A stretch of 64,000 nt of DNA from an uncultured OCS116 cluster bacterium (GCA_902613795.1 CACMIP010000003.1:103048-167047), one strand, 5' to 3'. Numbered from the stretch's first letter, positions 1 to 8,421 are shown. Program-made: numbers and translations. The notes: generated by a model not told the origin, from the letters alone.

Positions 1-384
1 AAACCATATTGTTACGGATTTTAACGCTGTAGTCAGGCAAGATCCAATACCCAAGCCGAGAAAGGCCCGACCAATAACAAGCATATAATAACTATCTGCA
101 TATGTTGTAATGATGCATCCAATTATTGCTAGGATAATTTCGCCAATATATATTTTTTTTGGACCATATTTATCCAAAAGAATGGCTAGAGGAATATATT
201 GGGCGGCCCCAGCGAAGAAAAAAATACTTGTTAAAAAACCAATCTCAGTTGCATTTAGTGAAAATGTTTGTGTTAATTCTGGGGCCAATATTGCATTCGT
301 ATTTCGCAGGAAGAAAGATAATAAATAGCCCACTCCAAATGGTAATATAATAATAAAAATAAGTTTTAATTTATTGTAGACCAT
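1..384 (-). CDS. MFS transporter, N-terminal part (runs off left edge)
   Basis: Reading the reverse strand from an ATG at 384 gives 128 uninterrupted codons to the window edge. The protein begins MVYNKLKLIFIIILPFGVGY and continues with a second hydrophobic helix ending in LAILLDKYGPKK. This is the classic major facilitator loop 2-3 pattern (D-K-Y-G-P-K-K resembling the family's D-R-x-G-R-R/K motif), followed by a helix with GRAFLGLGIG. That indicates an MFS permease of the inner membrane, cut after about four helices. It is divergent from the ketopantoate-reductase-like operon, only 67 bases away, so it may import that operon's substrate. The substrate cannot be read from this fragment. Confidence 0.8.
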   Translation of the reverse strand, partial: MVYNKLKLIFIIILPFGVGYLLSFFLRNTNAILAPELTQTFSLNATEIGFLTSIFFFAGAAQYIPLAILLDKYGPKKIYIGEIILAIIGCIITTYADSYYMLVIGRAFLGLGIGSCLTTALKSVTIWF

Positions 385-451
385 GATTTTATTACATGGC
401 ATTATTTGTAAATGCTGTCTACTACTTTGTGAAAATGGGATGAGGATAAAG

Positions 452-1483
452 ATGAAAAAGAAAATTGCAATAATCGGTACAGGCGCCAATGGTAGCTGCG
501 TTTCTGCAGATCTAATTAGTAATGGTTTGGATGTAAAAATGATTGATCAGTGGCCTGAGCATGTTGAAAAGATGCGAAAAGATGGACTTAAGATTGAAAT
601 GCCGAACCGAACATTAGAAGTCAATGTTGATGCTTATCATTTATGTGACGTAGCAACATTTACCGAGAAGTTTGACATTGTTCTAGTTTTTGTCAAAGCA
701 TATGATACGGCTTGGACATGCGAACTAATAAAGCCATACTTAGCTGATGATGGAATCTTGGTAGGAGTTCAAAATTGTATGATGGCAGAACAAATTTCTG
801 AAATAGTTGGTTCGCACAGGACCATAGGATGTGTTGCTGAGCTATCGTCTGAATTGTTTGACCCAGGGTCAGTTAAAAGAAATACTCCCCCTGAGGGAAC
901 ATGGTTTGGTCTTGGTGCGCTGACCCCTGAAATGAAAAGTAGAATTGCAGATGTTGAAGAAGTACTGAAATTTGCTGGCAAGGTCGGCATAAGTGATGCA
1001 ATTTTATCAGCAAAATGGATGAAATTAATTGTTAATGCAATGGGAATGGGGATAAAGGCCATTGGGGATCTGCGGCCTGCTGAAGCTTTTGAAATGGATG
1101 GTATGAGAGACCTTATGCTGAAGGCCGGAGAGGAAGCACTTAAGGTTGGTGAAGGTCTAGGTTATAAATTAGAGCCAATTATGGGATTAACCCAAGAAGA
1201 AATTAATACATCAAACAGAGTCCAGGAACTCTTGCTTGATACTATCACAAAACATGTCGGTCCTACGGCATTAAATACCGTACTGCAAGATCATAGGAAA
1301 GGACGCCTGAGTGAAGTTGACCTTATCAATGGATGGGTATCTGAAGGCGGCCAAAAACTTGGTATTGAAACTCCAATTAATGATAAAATTGTCGAAGTGA
1401 CAAAGAGGATTTATGCAGGTGAAGTGACATCATCAAAAAACCTCGTAGAGGATGTCATAAGCTCACTTAAAGGTAAAATTTAA
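452..1483 (+). CDS. Ketopantoate reductase (ApbA/PanE) family dehydrogenase, paralogue 1
   Basis: 343-residue NAD(P)-dependent dehydrogenase. The N-terminal Rossmann motif GTGANGS lies within the first 16 residues, and the C-terminal helical domain has SAKWMKLIVNA, matching the family's K-W-x-K-L-x-x-N region. I chose ATG 452 because GAGG lies six bases upstream; the in-frame ATG at 440 has no such site. It is longer than classical PanE (about 300 residues). It is clearly paralogous to the gene at 54321-55349, sharing IDQWPEHV, AYHLC, FVKAYDT, SSELF and GIETPIN. First gene of a four-gene operon; the next gene starts one base after its stop. Reduction of a 2-oxo acid or oxidation of a 2-hydroxy acid is likely. 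A dedicated pantothenate role is unlikely, given the catabolic neighbours. Confidence 0.85.
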   Translation: MKKKIAIIGTGANGSCVSADLISNGLDVKMIDQWPEHVEKMRKDGLKIEMPNRTLEVNVDAYHLCDVATFTEKFDIVLVFVKAYDTAWTCELIKPYLADDGILVGVQNCMMAEQISEIVGSHRTIGCVAELSSELFDPGSVKRNTPPEGTWFGLGALTPEMKSRIADVEEVLKFAGKVGISDAILSAKWMKLIVNAMGMGIKAIGDLRPAEAFEMDGMRDLMLKAGEEALKVGEGLGYKLEPIMGLTQEEINTSNRVQELLLDTITKHVGPTALNTVLQDHRKGRLSEVDLINGWVSEGGQKLGIETPINDKIVEVTKRIYAGEVTSSKNLVEDVISSLKGKI

Positions 1484-1484
1484 A

Positions 1485-2555
1485 ATGTCCCAGAAAGAAC
1501 TTGGTTTAGCAGTTATTGGTTCTGGAAGGATTGGATCTCTGAGAGCGATCTTAGCATCCGGTCACCCTGCCGTAAAATATTTAGGAGTTTCTGATATAAA
1601 TATTGAAAATGCAAAAAAACTCGCAGCCAAATCCAATGCTCAAAAATTTACAGATGACAATCATGAATTAATCTCAGATCCGAATGTCAATGTTGTGATT
1701 GTGTCGACAAGTGAGCATGAACATTTTGACTCAGTAATGCATGCGCTTGAATTAGGTAAGCCGGTTTTAGTTGAAAAACCAATAGCACTTTCGGTTGATG
1801 AGGCTGATAAAATGATAAAAAAATCTGAAGAGACAGGAACATTATTCAGAGTCGGTTATGCTCAACGTTTCAAAAGAAGATATCTCTCAGGTAAAGATCA
1901 GCTGCTTGAAGGACGAATTGGAAACATCCTATCTATTTCGGCGCGGGCTTGCAATACACGTGCACAAGGCATTGAAATATTGAAGAGGTCAAGTACGGCC
2001 ACACCTGTGGTAGATGTTCTAACGTATTGGGTTGATGTTGCGTGTTGGTACCTTGATGGCATTGAGCCAGTTGAAGTCACTGCTCGAGGTGCGGGAACGG
2101 TTTTTCGAGAAGCAGGTTTTGATGTAAATGATACTACATGGAGTTTAATCAAATTTGATAATGGTGCAATCGTAAACTTAGGCGTATTTTTTGCGCTTCC
2201 TTCGCACTCTCCACAGTTAGGTATGGGTGTAAGATTTGAGGTATATGGGGATGATGGTGCATTAATTCTAAATGATGATCATACAGATGAGTTGTTAATT
2301 ACAAATAACGGTATACCTCATGCCTATATTCCTGATCTTGAATTTAATACTGCATTTTTATCTAGCTCAACCCCCGGTAATTGGCATCTTGGAGATTATT
2401 GGGGTCCTGTGGCTGATGAGACTCGCGTCTGGTTAGACCACTTATCAATGGATCGACCATGCCCAATTGCAACACCCACAGATGCAAGAAAGAATTTAAT
2501 AATTACACTTGCAATGGAAGAGTCTGCGAAGTTGAATAATACAATCAAATTATGA
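1485..2555 (+). CDS. Gfo/Idh/MocA family oxidoreductase
   Basis: 356 residues. An N-terminal Rossmann fold starts LAVIGSGRIGSLRA, followed by the family signature VEKPIALS with the Glu-Lys-Pro triad at residues 97-99, where the lysine is catalytic. Such enzymes oxidise or reduce cyclic polyols, sugars or related hydroxyl/carbonyl groups with NAD(P); myo-inositol 2-dehydrogenase is the best known. The stop of the preceding gene is one base upstream, so the two are co-transcribed and probably translationally coupled. Neighbours (ketopantoate-reductase-like, enolase superfamily, cupins, amidase) point to a catabolic role, but the substrate is not readable. Confidence 0.88.
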   Translation: MSQKELGLAVIGSGRIGSLRAILASGHPAVKYLGVSDINIENAKKLAAKSNAQKFTDDNHELISDPNVNVVIVSTSEHEHFDSVMHALELGKPVLVEKPIALSVDEADKMIKKSEETGTLFRVGYAQRFKRRYLSGKDQLLEGRIGNILSISARACNTRAQGIEILKRSSTATPVVDVLTYWVDVACWYLDGIEPVEVTARGAGTVFREAGFDVNDTTWSLIKFDNGAIVNLGVFFALPSHSPQLGMGVRFEVYGDDGALILNDDHTDELLITNNGIPHAYIPDLEFNTAFLSSSTPGNWHLGDYWGPVADETRVWLDHLSMDRPCPIATPTDARKNLIITLAMEESAKLNNTIKL

Positions 2556-2567
2556 TACTGCTCGTAT

Positions 2568-3671
2568 ATGTTTAAAATAAAAAATATTGAGACATACATA
2601 ATCCAGGTACCGCTTTTGGTGCCACTAAAAATGTCAGGAGTGCATATTGAGCATTGCGATAATACAGTTGTAAAAATAACCGCGAATAACGGAAAAGTTG
2701 GTTGGGGAGAGGCACCTTATGCTCCTTTTTTTAACGGTGAAACATCTCGCGGTATGGTTGCTGCAATTGATTTTATGAAAGATAGATTACTAGGAAAAGA
2801 AATTCTGCAACAAAGTGATATTAAAGACGTATTATCATCAACAATCTATGGAAACTCGGGCGCTAAATCTGCAATTGATATGGCATTATATGATTTATCT
2901 GGTAAATCAGAGGATAAACCACTATACGAAACTCTCGGCGGAGCAAAGAGAGATAAGGTTCCAATGATTTGGCTGGTTGCTGGTGGTGATGATGAGTTTA
3001 AGTTGCTGGCAGAAAAAGTCGACCAAGGTTTTGTTTCTTTCAAGGTTAAAGTAGGCACAAATAATGTTCACGAGGATATAGAGAGATCCTATCAGGCTCA
3101 AAGAATTCTTGATCATAATTATACGCTTTCAGCGGATGCCAACCAGGGTTTTAATAGAAGCGATGCATTAATTTTTGCTTCAAAGACGGGTGATATCGGA
3201 TTGGACTTTTTTGAACAGCCGGTAACTGGAAAAGATATTGATACAATGGTGGAATGCAACGCAAGATCGTATGCACCTATTGGTGTGGATGAAGGAATCC
3301 ACAATATTGATGATATAAAGATACATCACGATCGTAAGGCGGCAAATGGCGGCAGCCTAAAAATGATCAAATTTGGAGGCGTGGCGCAATTATTTGAAGC
3401 CGCAAATCTGATGCATTCATATGACATGCATATAAATCTTGCTGGAAAAGCTGCAAACACATCAATTGGAAGTGCGGCGATAGCCCACTTCACCAGAGCA
3501 CTCCCATCTCTTGACTGGGATGCGAGTTTATCTAGTCAATATTTGTCAGATGATATAGCAGAAAATCCAGTCAAAGTTATTGAAGGTCACATAATCACTC
3601 CCGACGACGGTCCTGGCCTCGGAATAAATATTGATGAAGATAAATTAAACCAATACAGTATTAAATTGTAA
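2568..3671 (+). CDS. Enolase-superfamily enzyme, muconate-lactonizing (MLE) subgroup
   Basis: 367 residues. The N-terminal capping domain is followed by a barrel with the full MLE-subgroup residue set: K159-x-K161, D190 (ADANQG), E216 (FEQPV), D241 (VDEGIH) and K265. The spacings K-D 29, D-E 26, E-D 25 and D-K 24 equal those I recall for Pseudomonas muconate lactonizing enzyme (K169/D198/E224/D249/K273), so it should bind Mg2+ and abstract an alpha-proton from a carboxylate. The subgroup includes muconate cycloisomerases, o-succinylbenzoate synthase, dipeptide epimerases and N-succinylamino-acid racemases; I cannot choose among these. It lies 12 bases after the Gfo/Idh gene in the same operon. 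Confidence 0.87.
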   Translation: MFKIKNIETYIIQVPLLVPLKMSGVHIEHCDNTVVKITANNGKVGWGEAPYAPFFNGETSRGMVAAIDFMKDRLLGKEILQQSDIKDVLSSTIYGNSGAKSAIDMALYDLSGKSEDKPLYETLGGAKRDKVPMIWLVAGGDDEFKLLAEKVDQGFVSFKVKVGTNNVHEDIERSYQAQRILDHNYTLSADANQGFNRSDALIFASKTGDIGLDFFEQPVTGKDIDTMVECNARSYAPIGVDEGIHNIDDIKIHHDRKAANGGSLKMIKFGGVAQLFEAANLMHSYDMHINLAGKAANTSIGSAAIAHFTRALPSLDWDASLSSQYLSDDIAENPVKVIEGHIITPDDGPGLGINIDEDKLNQYSIKL

Positions 3672-3689
3672 ATTTATAATCTGAAAAAA

Positions 3690-4589
3690 ATGGCTCAAAT
3701 AAAAATTATTGATGACTCAACCAAGGGTACGCTATTCACCTTTGGTTTCATTCTGACAGTGCCATTTATTGAGGCATCTGTAAAACTTCTCGGCGATGCC
3801 ATGGCGCCTCCGCAGGTTTCTTTTACCAGATTCATGCTACATGTTGTAGTATTGAGCGTTTATATATATTTGTATCTTCCAAAAGAGGAGTGGATCGCCA
3901 AACCTAGCTGGCCGTTATTAGTGAGAGGTATTCTTGCAAGTCTTGGGACATTATGTGTCTATGCCGGATTATCAGTTCTCCCACTTGTGGATGCTGTTGC
4001 TATTTTTTTCATACAACCCATCATTATAACTGCTTTGTCATCTATACTATTGAGAGAAAAAGTGGGCATTTATAGGTGGATTGCTGTTTTGGCTGGAATG
4101 GGTGGAGCTCTGCTTGTGATCGGACCAAATTTTGATGATGTTGGATGGGGCGCAGTATTTCCAGCCCTAGCGGCATTATTTCACGGTCTCTCAGCATTGA
4201 TGGCAAGAAAATGGGCAAATGCAGCAAGACTTCCCGTGTTTCAATATTATACGGCAATTACAGCAGTTATCATGATGACAGCTATATTCATTTTTGGTGG
4301 TATTACAGGATATGATCGCGTTGCACTTATAATGCCAGACACATTCCAATGGTTTTTACTGGCAGTTATAGCTTTTGGATCAATTATAACAAATTTACTA
4401 CTAACGCAGGCATTCAGGATAACCCCATCATCAATTATTGCACCATTTCTATACTTACAAATCATTGGATCAACAATTATGGGATATTATATTTTTAATC
4501 AACTACCGAGTTCGCAAACTATTTTTGGGGCATGTCTTGTCATATTAGCAGGTCTTGCAATATGGTGGAGAGAGAGTAGATCAGTCTGA
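3690..4589 (+). CDS. EamA/DMT-family permease
   Basis: 299 residues with about ten hydrophobic segments in two repeated halves, the pattern of drug/metabolite transporter (EamA) proteins. Recognisable stretches are LPLVDAVAIFFIQPI at the end of the first half and ITPSSIIAPFLYLQI near the C-terminus. Located in the inner membrane; family members export or import amino acids, purines and other small metabolites. It is the last gene of the operon from 452 and ends one base from the convergent cupin gene. It could export an intermediate or import the substrate of the surrounding pathway. Confidence 0.87.
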   Translation: MAQIKIIDDSTKGTLFTFGFILTVPFIEASVKLLGDAMAPPQVSFTRFMLHVVVLSVYIYLYLPKEEWIAKPSWPLLVRGILASLGTLCVYAGLSVLPLVDAVAIFFIQPIIITALSSILLREKVGIYRWIAVLAGMGGALLVIGPNFDDVGWGAVFPALAALFHGLSALMARKWANAARLPVFQYYTAITAVIMMTAIFIFGGITGYDRVALIMPDTFQWFLLAVIAFGSIITNLLLTQAFRITPSSIIAPFLYLQIIGSTIMGYYIFNQLPSSQTIFGACLVILAGLAIWWRESRSV

Positions 4590-4590
4590 T

Positions 4591-5130
4591 TTAATAGCTG
4601 CTATGCGAGGAAATAAAAAGTTCACATACACTATCTGTTCTATTACTCCAGGCGTGGTTTCCTCCAAGATTGACTATGGTATCACCCTGATTTAGCTGAA
4701 CTTGATCTTCGTCTAAAATTAAAAAGATAGAGCCTTTCATTACGTAAATATAATCTAAAGAATTATTTTTGTGCATATATGGATGCTTTGAATTTTTGGC
4801 ACTGAAGAGTTCGATTGAATTAATGGATTTGTAAAAATTTTTGACATCCTCTCTTGTAACTTTGTTGATGTACTCCTTTTCAGGGGGTATAGTCACAAAT
4901 CTACATATTGATCCTGATTTTGGAGGTATCAGGCTGTGTGGGTAACTGTCACTTTCCTCTTTCGCGTCGCTACCAAAATTAGCAGGGCTGCGCAATGTCG
5001 CCCATATTTTTGTTGATTTATATCCTGGTCTAGCATTATCGGTAATGATATCTTCAGCAATTCCATCACTTATCTTTCTTATTTCGCCATTTGGAAGTTG
5101 CCCAATTACTATTCGCCTTATGTCAGTCAT
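4591..5130 (-). CDS. Cupin-domain protein (tandem copy 2)
   Basis: 179 residues from the ATG at 5130, which overlaps the stop of the upstream cupin (ATGACTGA); in-frame starts further upstream exist but this overlap is typical of coupling. The N-terminus TDIRRIVIGQLPNGEIR parallels PPRRVIVGNREDGRS of the neighbour, so the two are tandem paralogues. Cupin motif 1 is degenerate (YMHKNNSLDYIYVMKG) and motif 2 is GDTIVNLGGNHAWSNR, which keeps a histidine and asparagine. One to three metal ligands remain visible, so it may be a metal-dependent enzyme or a sensor. It is the last gene of the amidase-cyclase-cupin-cupin operon. Confidence 0.78.
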   Translation of the reverse strand: MTDIRRIVIGQLPNGEIRKISDGIAEDIITDNARPGYKSTKIWATLRSPANFGSDAKEESDSYPHSLIPPKSGSICRFVTIPPEKEYINKVTREDVKNFYKSINSIELFSAKNSKHPYMHKNNSLDYIYVMKGSIFLILDEDQVQLNQGDTIVNLGGNHAWSNRTDSVCELFISSHSSY

Positions 5131-5671
5131 TATCATCACCACCAATCATAATAAAGAGCATTTCGTTTGGCCCATGACTATTATCCCATGAATGAAAATG
5201 ACCAAGCTGAACAATTATGTCACCCTCATACATGACTAATTCGTCTTCGGGTAAAACATGGGTTCTTTTGCCCTTTGTCACAACACCATAATCAACCGTG
5301 CGGGTGCGATGCATATTCCAATGCTTCTCACTTTTCATTTTTTCAGAGAGTCCTGTTCTATTCATCGACGCAAAAAATTCATCTGCTTTTTCTTGGTCAA
5401 TTTTTTTATTATCTTCTTTCTTTGACTCAATAACCCTAAAGTGTGCGCCATTTAATGGTGGCGAGTGAGAGAGCGGTCTATCTGCGCCGTCTGAATGATT
5501 TAATATATCAACCGGGCAGTTATCAAATGTCCAGATTTCATTAAAATAGATTGTTGAACCACCACCTCGATTATACTGGTAGGGGTTTTCAGTATCTGAC
5601 ACAACATAAGATCGGCCGTCCTCCCTGTTTCCTACAATTACCCTTCTCGGTGGTTTTGGTTGTGGGCTCAT
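5123..5671 (-). CDS. Cupin-domain protein (tandem copy 1)
   Basis: 182 residues. The C-terminal cupin has motif 1 around MHRTRTVDYGVVTKGKR and motif 2 GDIIVQLGHFHSWDN (two histidines, one asparagine). The first 70 residues contain PPRRVIVGNREDGRSYVV and are not a standard cupin. Starts six bases downstream of the cyclase-family gene and overlaps the next cupin by eight bases, so the three are one transcript. Small cupins of this type are known as dioxygenases, isomerases or ligand-binding proteins. Its place beside a hydrolase and amidase suggests a step in the same degradation. Confidence 0.78.
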   Translation of the reverse strand: MSPQPKPPRRVIVGNREDGRSYVVSDTENPYQYNRGGGSTIYFNEIWTFDNCPVDILNHSDGADRPLSHSPPLNGAHFRVIESKKEDNKKIDQEKADEFFASMNRTGLSEKMKSEKHWNMHRTRTVDYGVVTKGKRTHVLPEDELVMYEGDIIVQLGHFHSWDNSHGPNEMLFIMIGGDDND

Positions 5672-5677
5672 TGGATC

Positions 5678-6364
5678 TTACATATCAAAAACTGCTACCG
5701 CCCTTACTGGCGAGCCTGTTCCACCCCTCCAAGCTAACGGTAGACAAATGAATGTGAATTCCCCCCTCCCAAGTAGTTTCTCGAGATTACACAAGCTCTC
5801 CAGATGTGTGATATTTACCTCATGACATATTTTATGTACGAGCGAATTTACATCTCCAATTGGGCCCGGTCGCATCGAGTCGATACCAAAATGTACGAAA
5901 CCCTGTTCTGCGATCCATTTTGTTGCCTCAATATTCACTCCAGGGTTATCGGTTGAATAAGCAGCTGATGGGAAAGTCCTCTCGTGATGGCCTGTGCAAA
6001 GTAGTAAAGTTCCATTTTCTGGAATCGGTTGGTCTGTTTTTTTAACGGCTTCTTCCAAATCTGAGGACGTTATCTCTGATTTTGGTTCTACGTGTCGTAA
6101 ATCGATACAAATACCTTTCACAATACAATTTTCAAGTGGATATTCATTAATTGGCGTCCCATCAATACTAAAATGTCTTGGGGCATCAATATGTGTCCCC
6201 CCATGGTCAGGCATCGAAAAATAATGCACAGAGTTCCCTTGGATATTGCCAGAGTCTGCAAAAGCTTCTTCGTGACTTTTCCAAACACCATGAATGATAG
6301 GAGGCTGTCCTGGGTATTGTGGGGTGCGGTGATATAGCTCACGGCTTAAGTCTATTATTTCCAT
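5678..6364 (-). CDS. Cyclase-family hydrolase (kynurenine-formamidase-like)
   Basis: 228 residues. The diagnostic metal-binding motif HxGTHxDxPxH is complete (H54, H58, D60, H64, in PDHGGTHIDAPRHF), followed by the usual GVNIEATKWIAEQG and GIDSMRPGP regions. Family members are metal-dependent hydrolases that open cyclic imides, lactones or formamides; kynurenine formamidase, isatin hydrolase and polyketide-ring enzymes belong here. No kynurenine-pathway partners are nearby. It lies nine bases after the amidase and six before the cupin in one operon, so it probably hydrolyses a ring or amide in the same pathway. Confidence 0.88.
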   Translation of the reverse strand: MEIIDLSRELYHRTPQYPGQPPIIHGVWKSHEEAFADSGNIQGNSVHYFSMPDHGGTHIDAPRHFSIDGTPINEYPLENCIVKGICIDLRHVEPKSEITSSDLEEAVKKTDQPIPENGTLLLCTGHHERTFPSAAYSTDNPGVNIEATKWIAEQGFVHFGIDSMRPGPIGDVNSLVHKICHEVNITHLESLCNLEKLLGRGEFTFICLPLAWRGGTGSPVRAVAVFDM

Positions 6365-6373
6365 ATTAATCTC

Positions 6374-7771
6374 CTAAAAACTGATGTTGTTATTATACAT
6401 AATATTAGCTTCAATGTTATAGGCTATTTGAAGTATTTTACTTTCGTCCCATTTCTTGCCTACAATTTGCATTGCAATTGGCATATTTGACCTATCCCTT
6501 CCAATTGGTAAGACCAAAGCCGGTAAGCCCGTAACATTAAAGGGACTAAAGAACTGTCTATGATAATTAGCTGAATAGTCATAATTTTTCTGATTTATTT
6601 TTGCGTTAAGGTCCTCTATCAGTGGCGCTGTAAAAGGTGTGGCCGGTGTTATTAATGCGTCAAATTTTTTAATTTTATTTTCAATCGATCTTGTCATTTT
6701 GATTTTGTTATCAAGTGCCATCAGATAATCATCTATATCTACTTTTACGGACCATTCCATTCTCTTTCGAACATCAGGATCAAAACTTTCAGGATCTTCA
6801 GAATACTGTTTGATGTGAACTTTTGTGAATTCCGGGCCTGCGATGCCATAGAATAAATCTTGTATTATATCCACATCCTCAAAATTGATTGTTGTTATGC
6901 TTGCGCCAAGATCTTCGAGTAATGATTTTGCGTGTTCATATGAACCTTCGACCTCACCATCTAATTCTTGGTTTTGATATATGTCGGGACATATCGCAAT
7001 TTTGAGACCCTTAATATCACTTTCAAGTAGTGACAAATCAATTTTCTTATGCTCAACTGATTTCATGTCATTTTGGTCATATCCCTCTAAGGCGCTATAG
7101 GCCAAGGCTGTGGAGTAAACAGATTCGCACATTGGTCCAACGTGGTCTATACTCGGTGAGTTTGGAAAAACCCCACTGAGACTGATTGCGCCATGGGTTG
7201 GCTTTAGACCAACAACACCGCATAGTGATGATGGAGTCCGAATAGATCCTCCTGTGTCTGTTCCAAGTGAGATGGGAACAAATTTACTTGCTACTGCAGC
7301 GGCAGAACCACCACTGGAGCCCCCAACAATTTTTAGCGGGTTGTGTGGATTTCTCGTTGTCCCAAAATGTGCATTTATAGTTGTAGAGGCTGCTGCGTAT
7401 TGATGAGTATTTGTTTTGCCTAGTAATATAGCACCTGCATCGTTCATCTTAGATATACAATATGCATCATGCTCTGGAATAAAGTCCTTATACAAAGCTG
7501 ATCCATTTGTGGTACGAGTTCCTGCAGTGTTAATTATATCTTTTGCAGCATATGGGATGCCATGAAGGGGACCCTTGTATACCCCATTTAAGATTTCACT
7601 TTCTGCTTCTTTTGCCCTTTTCAGGGCTTCGTCTTCGAGTATTGTTATGAATGCATTGAATTTGTGATTGTGCTCTGAAATTCTATTCAAGTAATATTCG
7701 GTAACTTCCCTTGGGGACAACTCTTTGCTTTTGATGGCGTTGATAATTTCTCTTATATTGTTAAATTTCAT
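6374..7771 (-). CDS. Amidase-signature family amidohydrolase
   Basis: 465 residues with the amidase-signature catalytic triad: Lys77 (AAKDI), cis-Ser152 (GGSSGGSAAAV) and the nucleophile Ser176 (TDTGGSIRTPSS). The family includes GatA, aryl/aliphatic amidases, allophanate hydrolase and ureido/indole-acetamide hydrolases. A stand-alone amidase without gatB or gatC beside it is unlikely to be the tRNA amidotransferase. It is the first gene of the reverse operon that also makes the cyclase-family hydrolase and two cupins, consistent with degradation of a nitrogenous compound. Upstream (7772-7901) is AT-rich with no obvious second gene. Confidence 0.88.
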   Translation of the reverse strand: MKFNNIREIINAIKSKELSPREVTEYYLNRISEHNHKFNAFITILEDEALKRAKEAESEILNGVYKGPLHGIPYAAKDIINTAGTRTTNGSALYKDFIPEHDAYCISKMNDAGAILLGKTNTHQYAAASTTINAHFGTTRNPHNPLKIVGGSSGGSAAAVASKFVPISLGTDTGGSIRTPSSLCGVVGLKPTHGAISLSGVFPNSPSIDHVGPMCESVYSTALAYSALEGYDQNDMKSVEHKKIDLSLLESDIKGLKIAICPDIYQNQELDGEVEGSYEHAKSLLEDLGASITTINFEDVDIIQDLFYGIAGPEFTKVHIKQYSEDPESFDPDVRKRMEWSVKVDIDDYLMALDNKIKMTRSIENKIKKFDALITPATPFTAPLIEDLNAKINQKNYDYSANYHRQFFSPFNVTGLPALVLPIGRDRSNMPIAMQIVGKKWDESKILQIAYNIEANIMYNNNISF

Positions 7772-7901
7772 TCGAATCTTATTTTTTAAAATAAATTATA
7801 TACATTTTAGTCATTTAATTATATAAACACAAAATATCTCACGCATAAACATAGATTCTATAATCTTGTTAATATGAGTGGATTTTGGCAATGTTAAATT
7901 A

Positions 7902-7928
7902 TCGACAACTGCCAGCCAATAGTATAAT
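7902..7928 (+). promoter_or_regulatory. Putative sigma70-type promoter of rplS
   Basis: A perfect TATAAT lies at 7923-7928, with TCGACA at 7902-7907 as a possible -35 box. The 15-base spacer is short, which lowers confidence. The leader would be about 30 bases before the rplS ATG. It lies in the gap between the divergent amidase and rplS. Confidence 0.4.
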
Positions 7929-7965
7929 GATAGCAGGAATAAGTCATGCTTAGTTGGGTGTTAAA

Positions 7966-8391
7966 ATGAATTTAATACAAGAACTTGAAAAAGAACAGTT
8001 AGACAAGCTAAGGGAAAGCAAACAAATACCAGATTTTGCTCCCGGAGATACCGTTCGAGTGAATGTTAAAATTAGCGAAGGTACCAGAGAAAGAGTTCAA
8101 GCCTATGAAGGCGTTGTCATTGGAAGATCTGGTTCAGGTATTAATGAAAGCTTTACAGTGAGAAAGATTTCATACGGTGAAGGAGTTGAAAGAGTTTTTC
8201 CTGTATATTCTCCAACTATCGAGTCTATCTCTGTGGTAAAAAAAGGTAAGGTAAGAAGAGCAAAACTATACTATCTTAGAGATAGGAGAGGCAAATCTGC
8301 TCGAATAGCTGAAAAGATTGACGTAAATCGTCAAAAAGCAAAAGAAGTATCTCAACCCGAGGCCACAGGCGAAGAGAATGAATCAAAATAA
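7966..8391 (+). CDS. rplS: 50S ribosomal protein L19
   Basis: 141 residues beginning [11 protein letters not shown], with the family core [26 protein letters not shown] and [15 protein letters not shown]19 sits at the 30S-50S interface. ATG 7966 was preferred over an in-frame TTG at 7954 because L19 proteins start at this point and GGGTG precedes it. The C-terminus has a short acidic tail after the conserved part. In most Alphaproteobacteria rplS follows rpsP-rimM-trmD; here its upstream neighbour is a divergent amidase operon, so the usual cluster is broken and rplS needs its own promoter. Confidence 0.97.
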   Translation: MNLIQELEKEQLDKLRESKQIPDFAPGDTVRVNVKISEGTRERVQAYEGVVIGRSGSGINESFTVRKISYGEGVERVFPVYSPTIESISVVKKGKVRRAKLYYLRDRRGKSARIAEKIDVNRQKAKEVSQPEATGEENESK

Positions 8392-8421
8392 ATCCTGTAA
8401 CCAATAAACGAGGATTTCACT

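Noticed and set aside
1..384. Forward open frames of 60-70 codons at the left edge
   Set aside because: The reverse strand reads as a clear MFS transporter N-terminus; the forward frames are its shadows.
6374..7771. GatA subunit of the glutamyl-tRNA amidotransferase
   Set aside because: No gatB or gatC is adjacent, and it is co-transcribed with a cyclase-family hydrolase and cupins.
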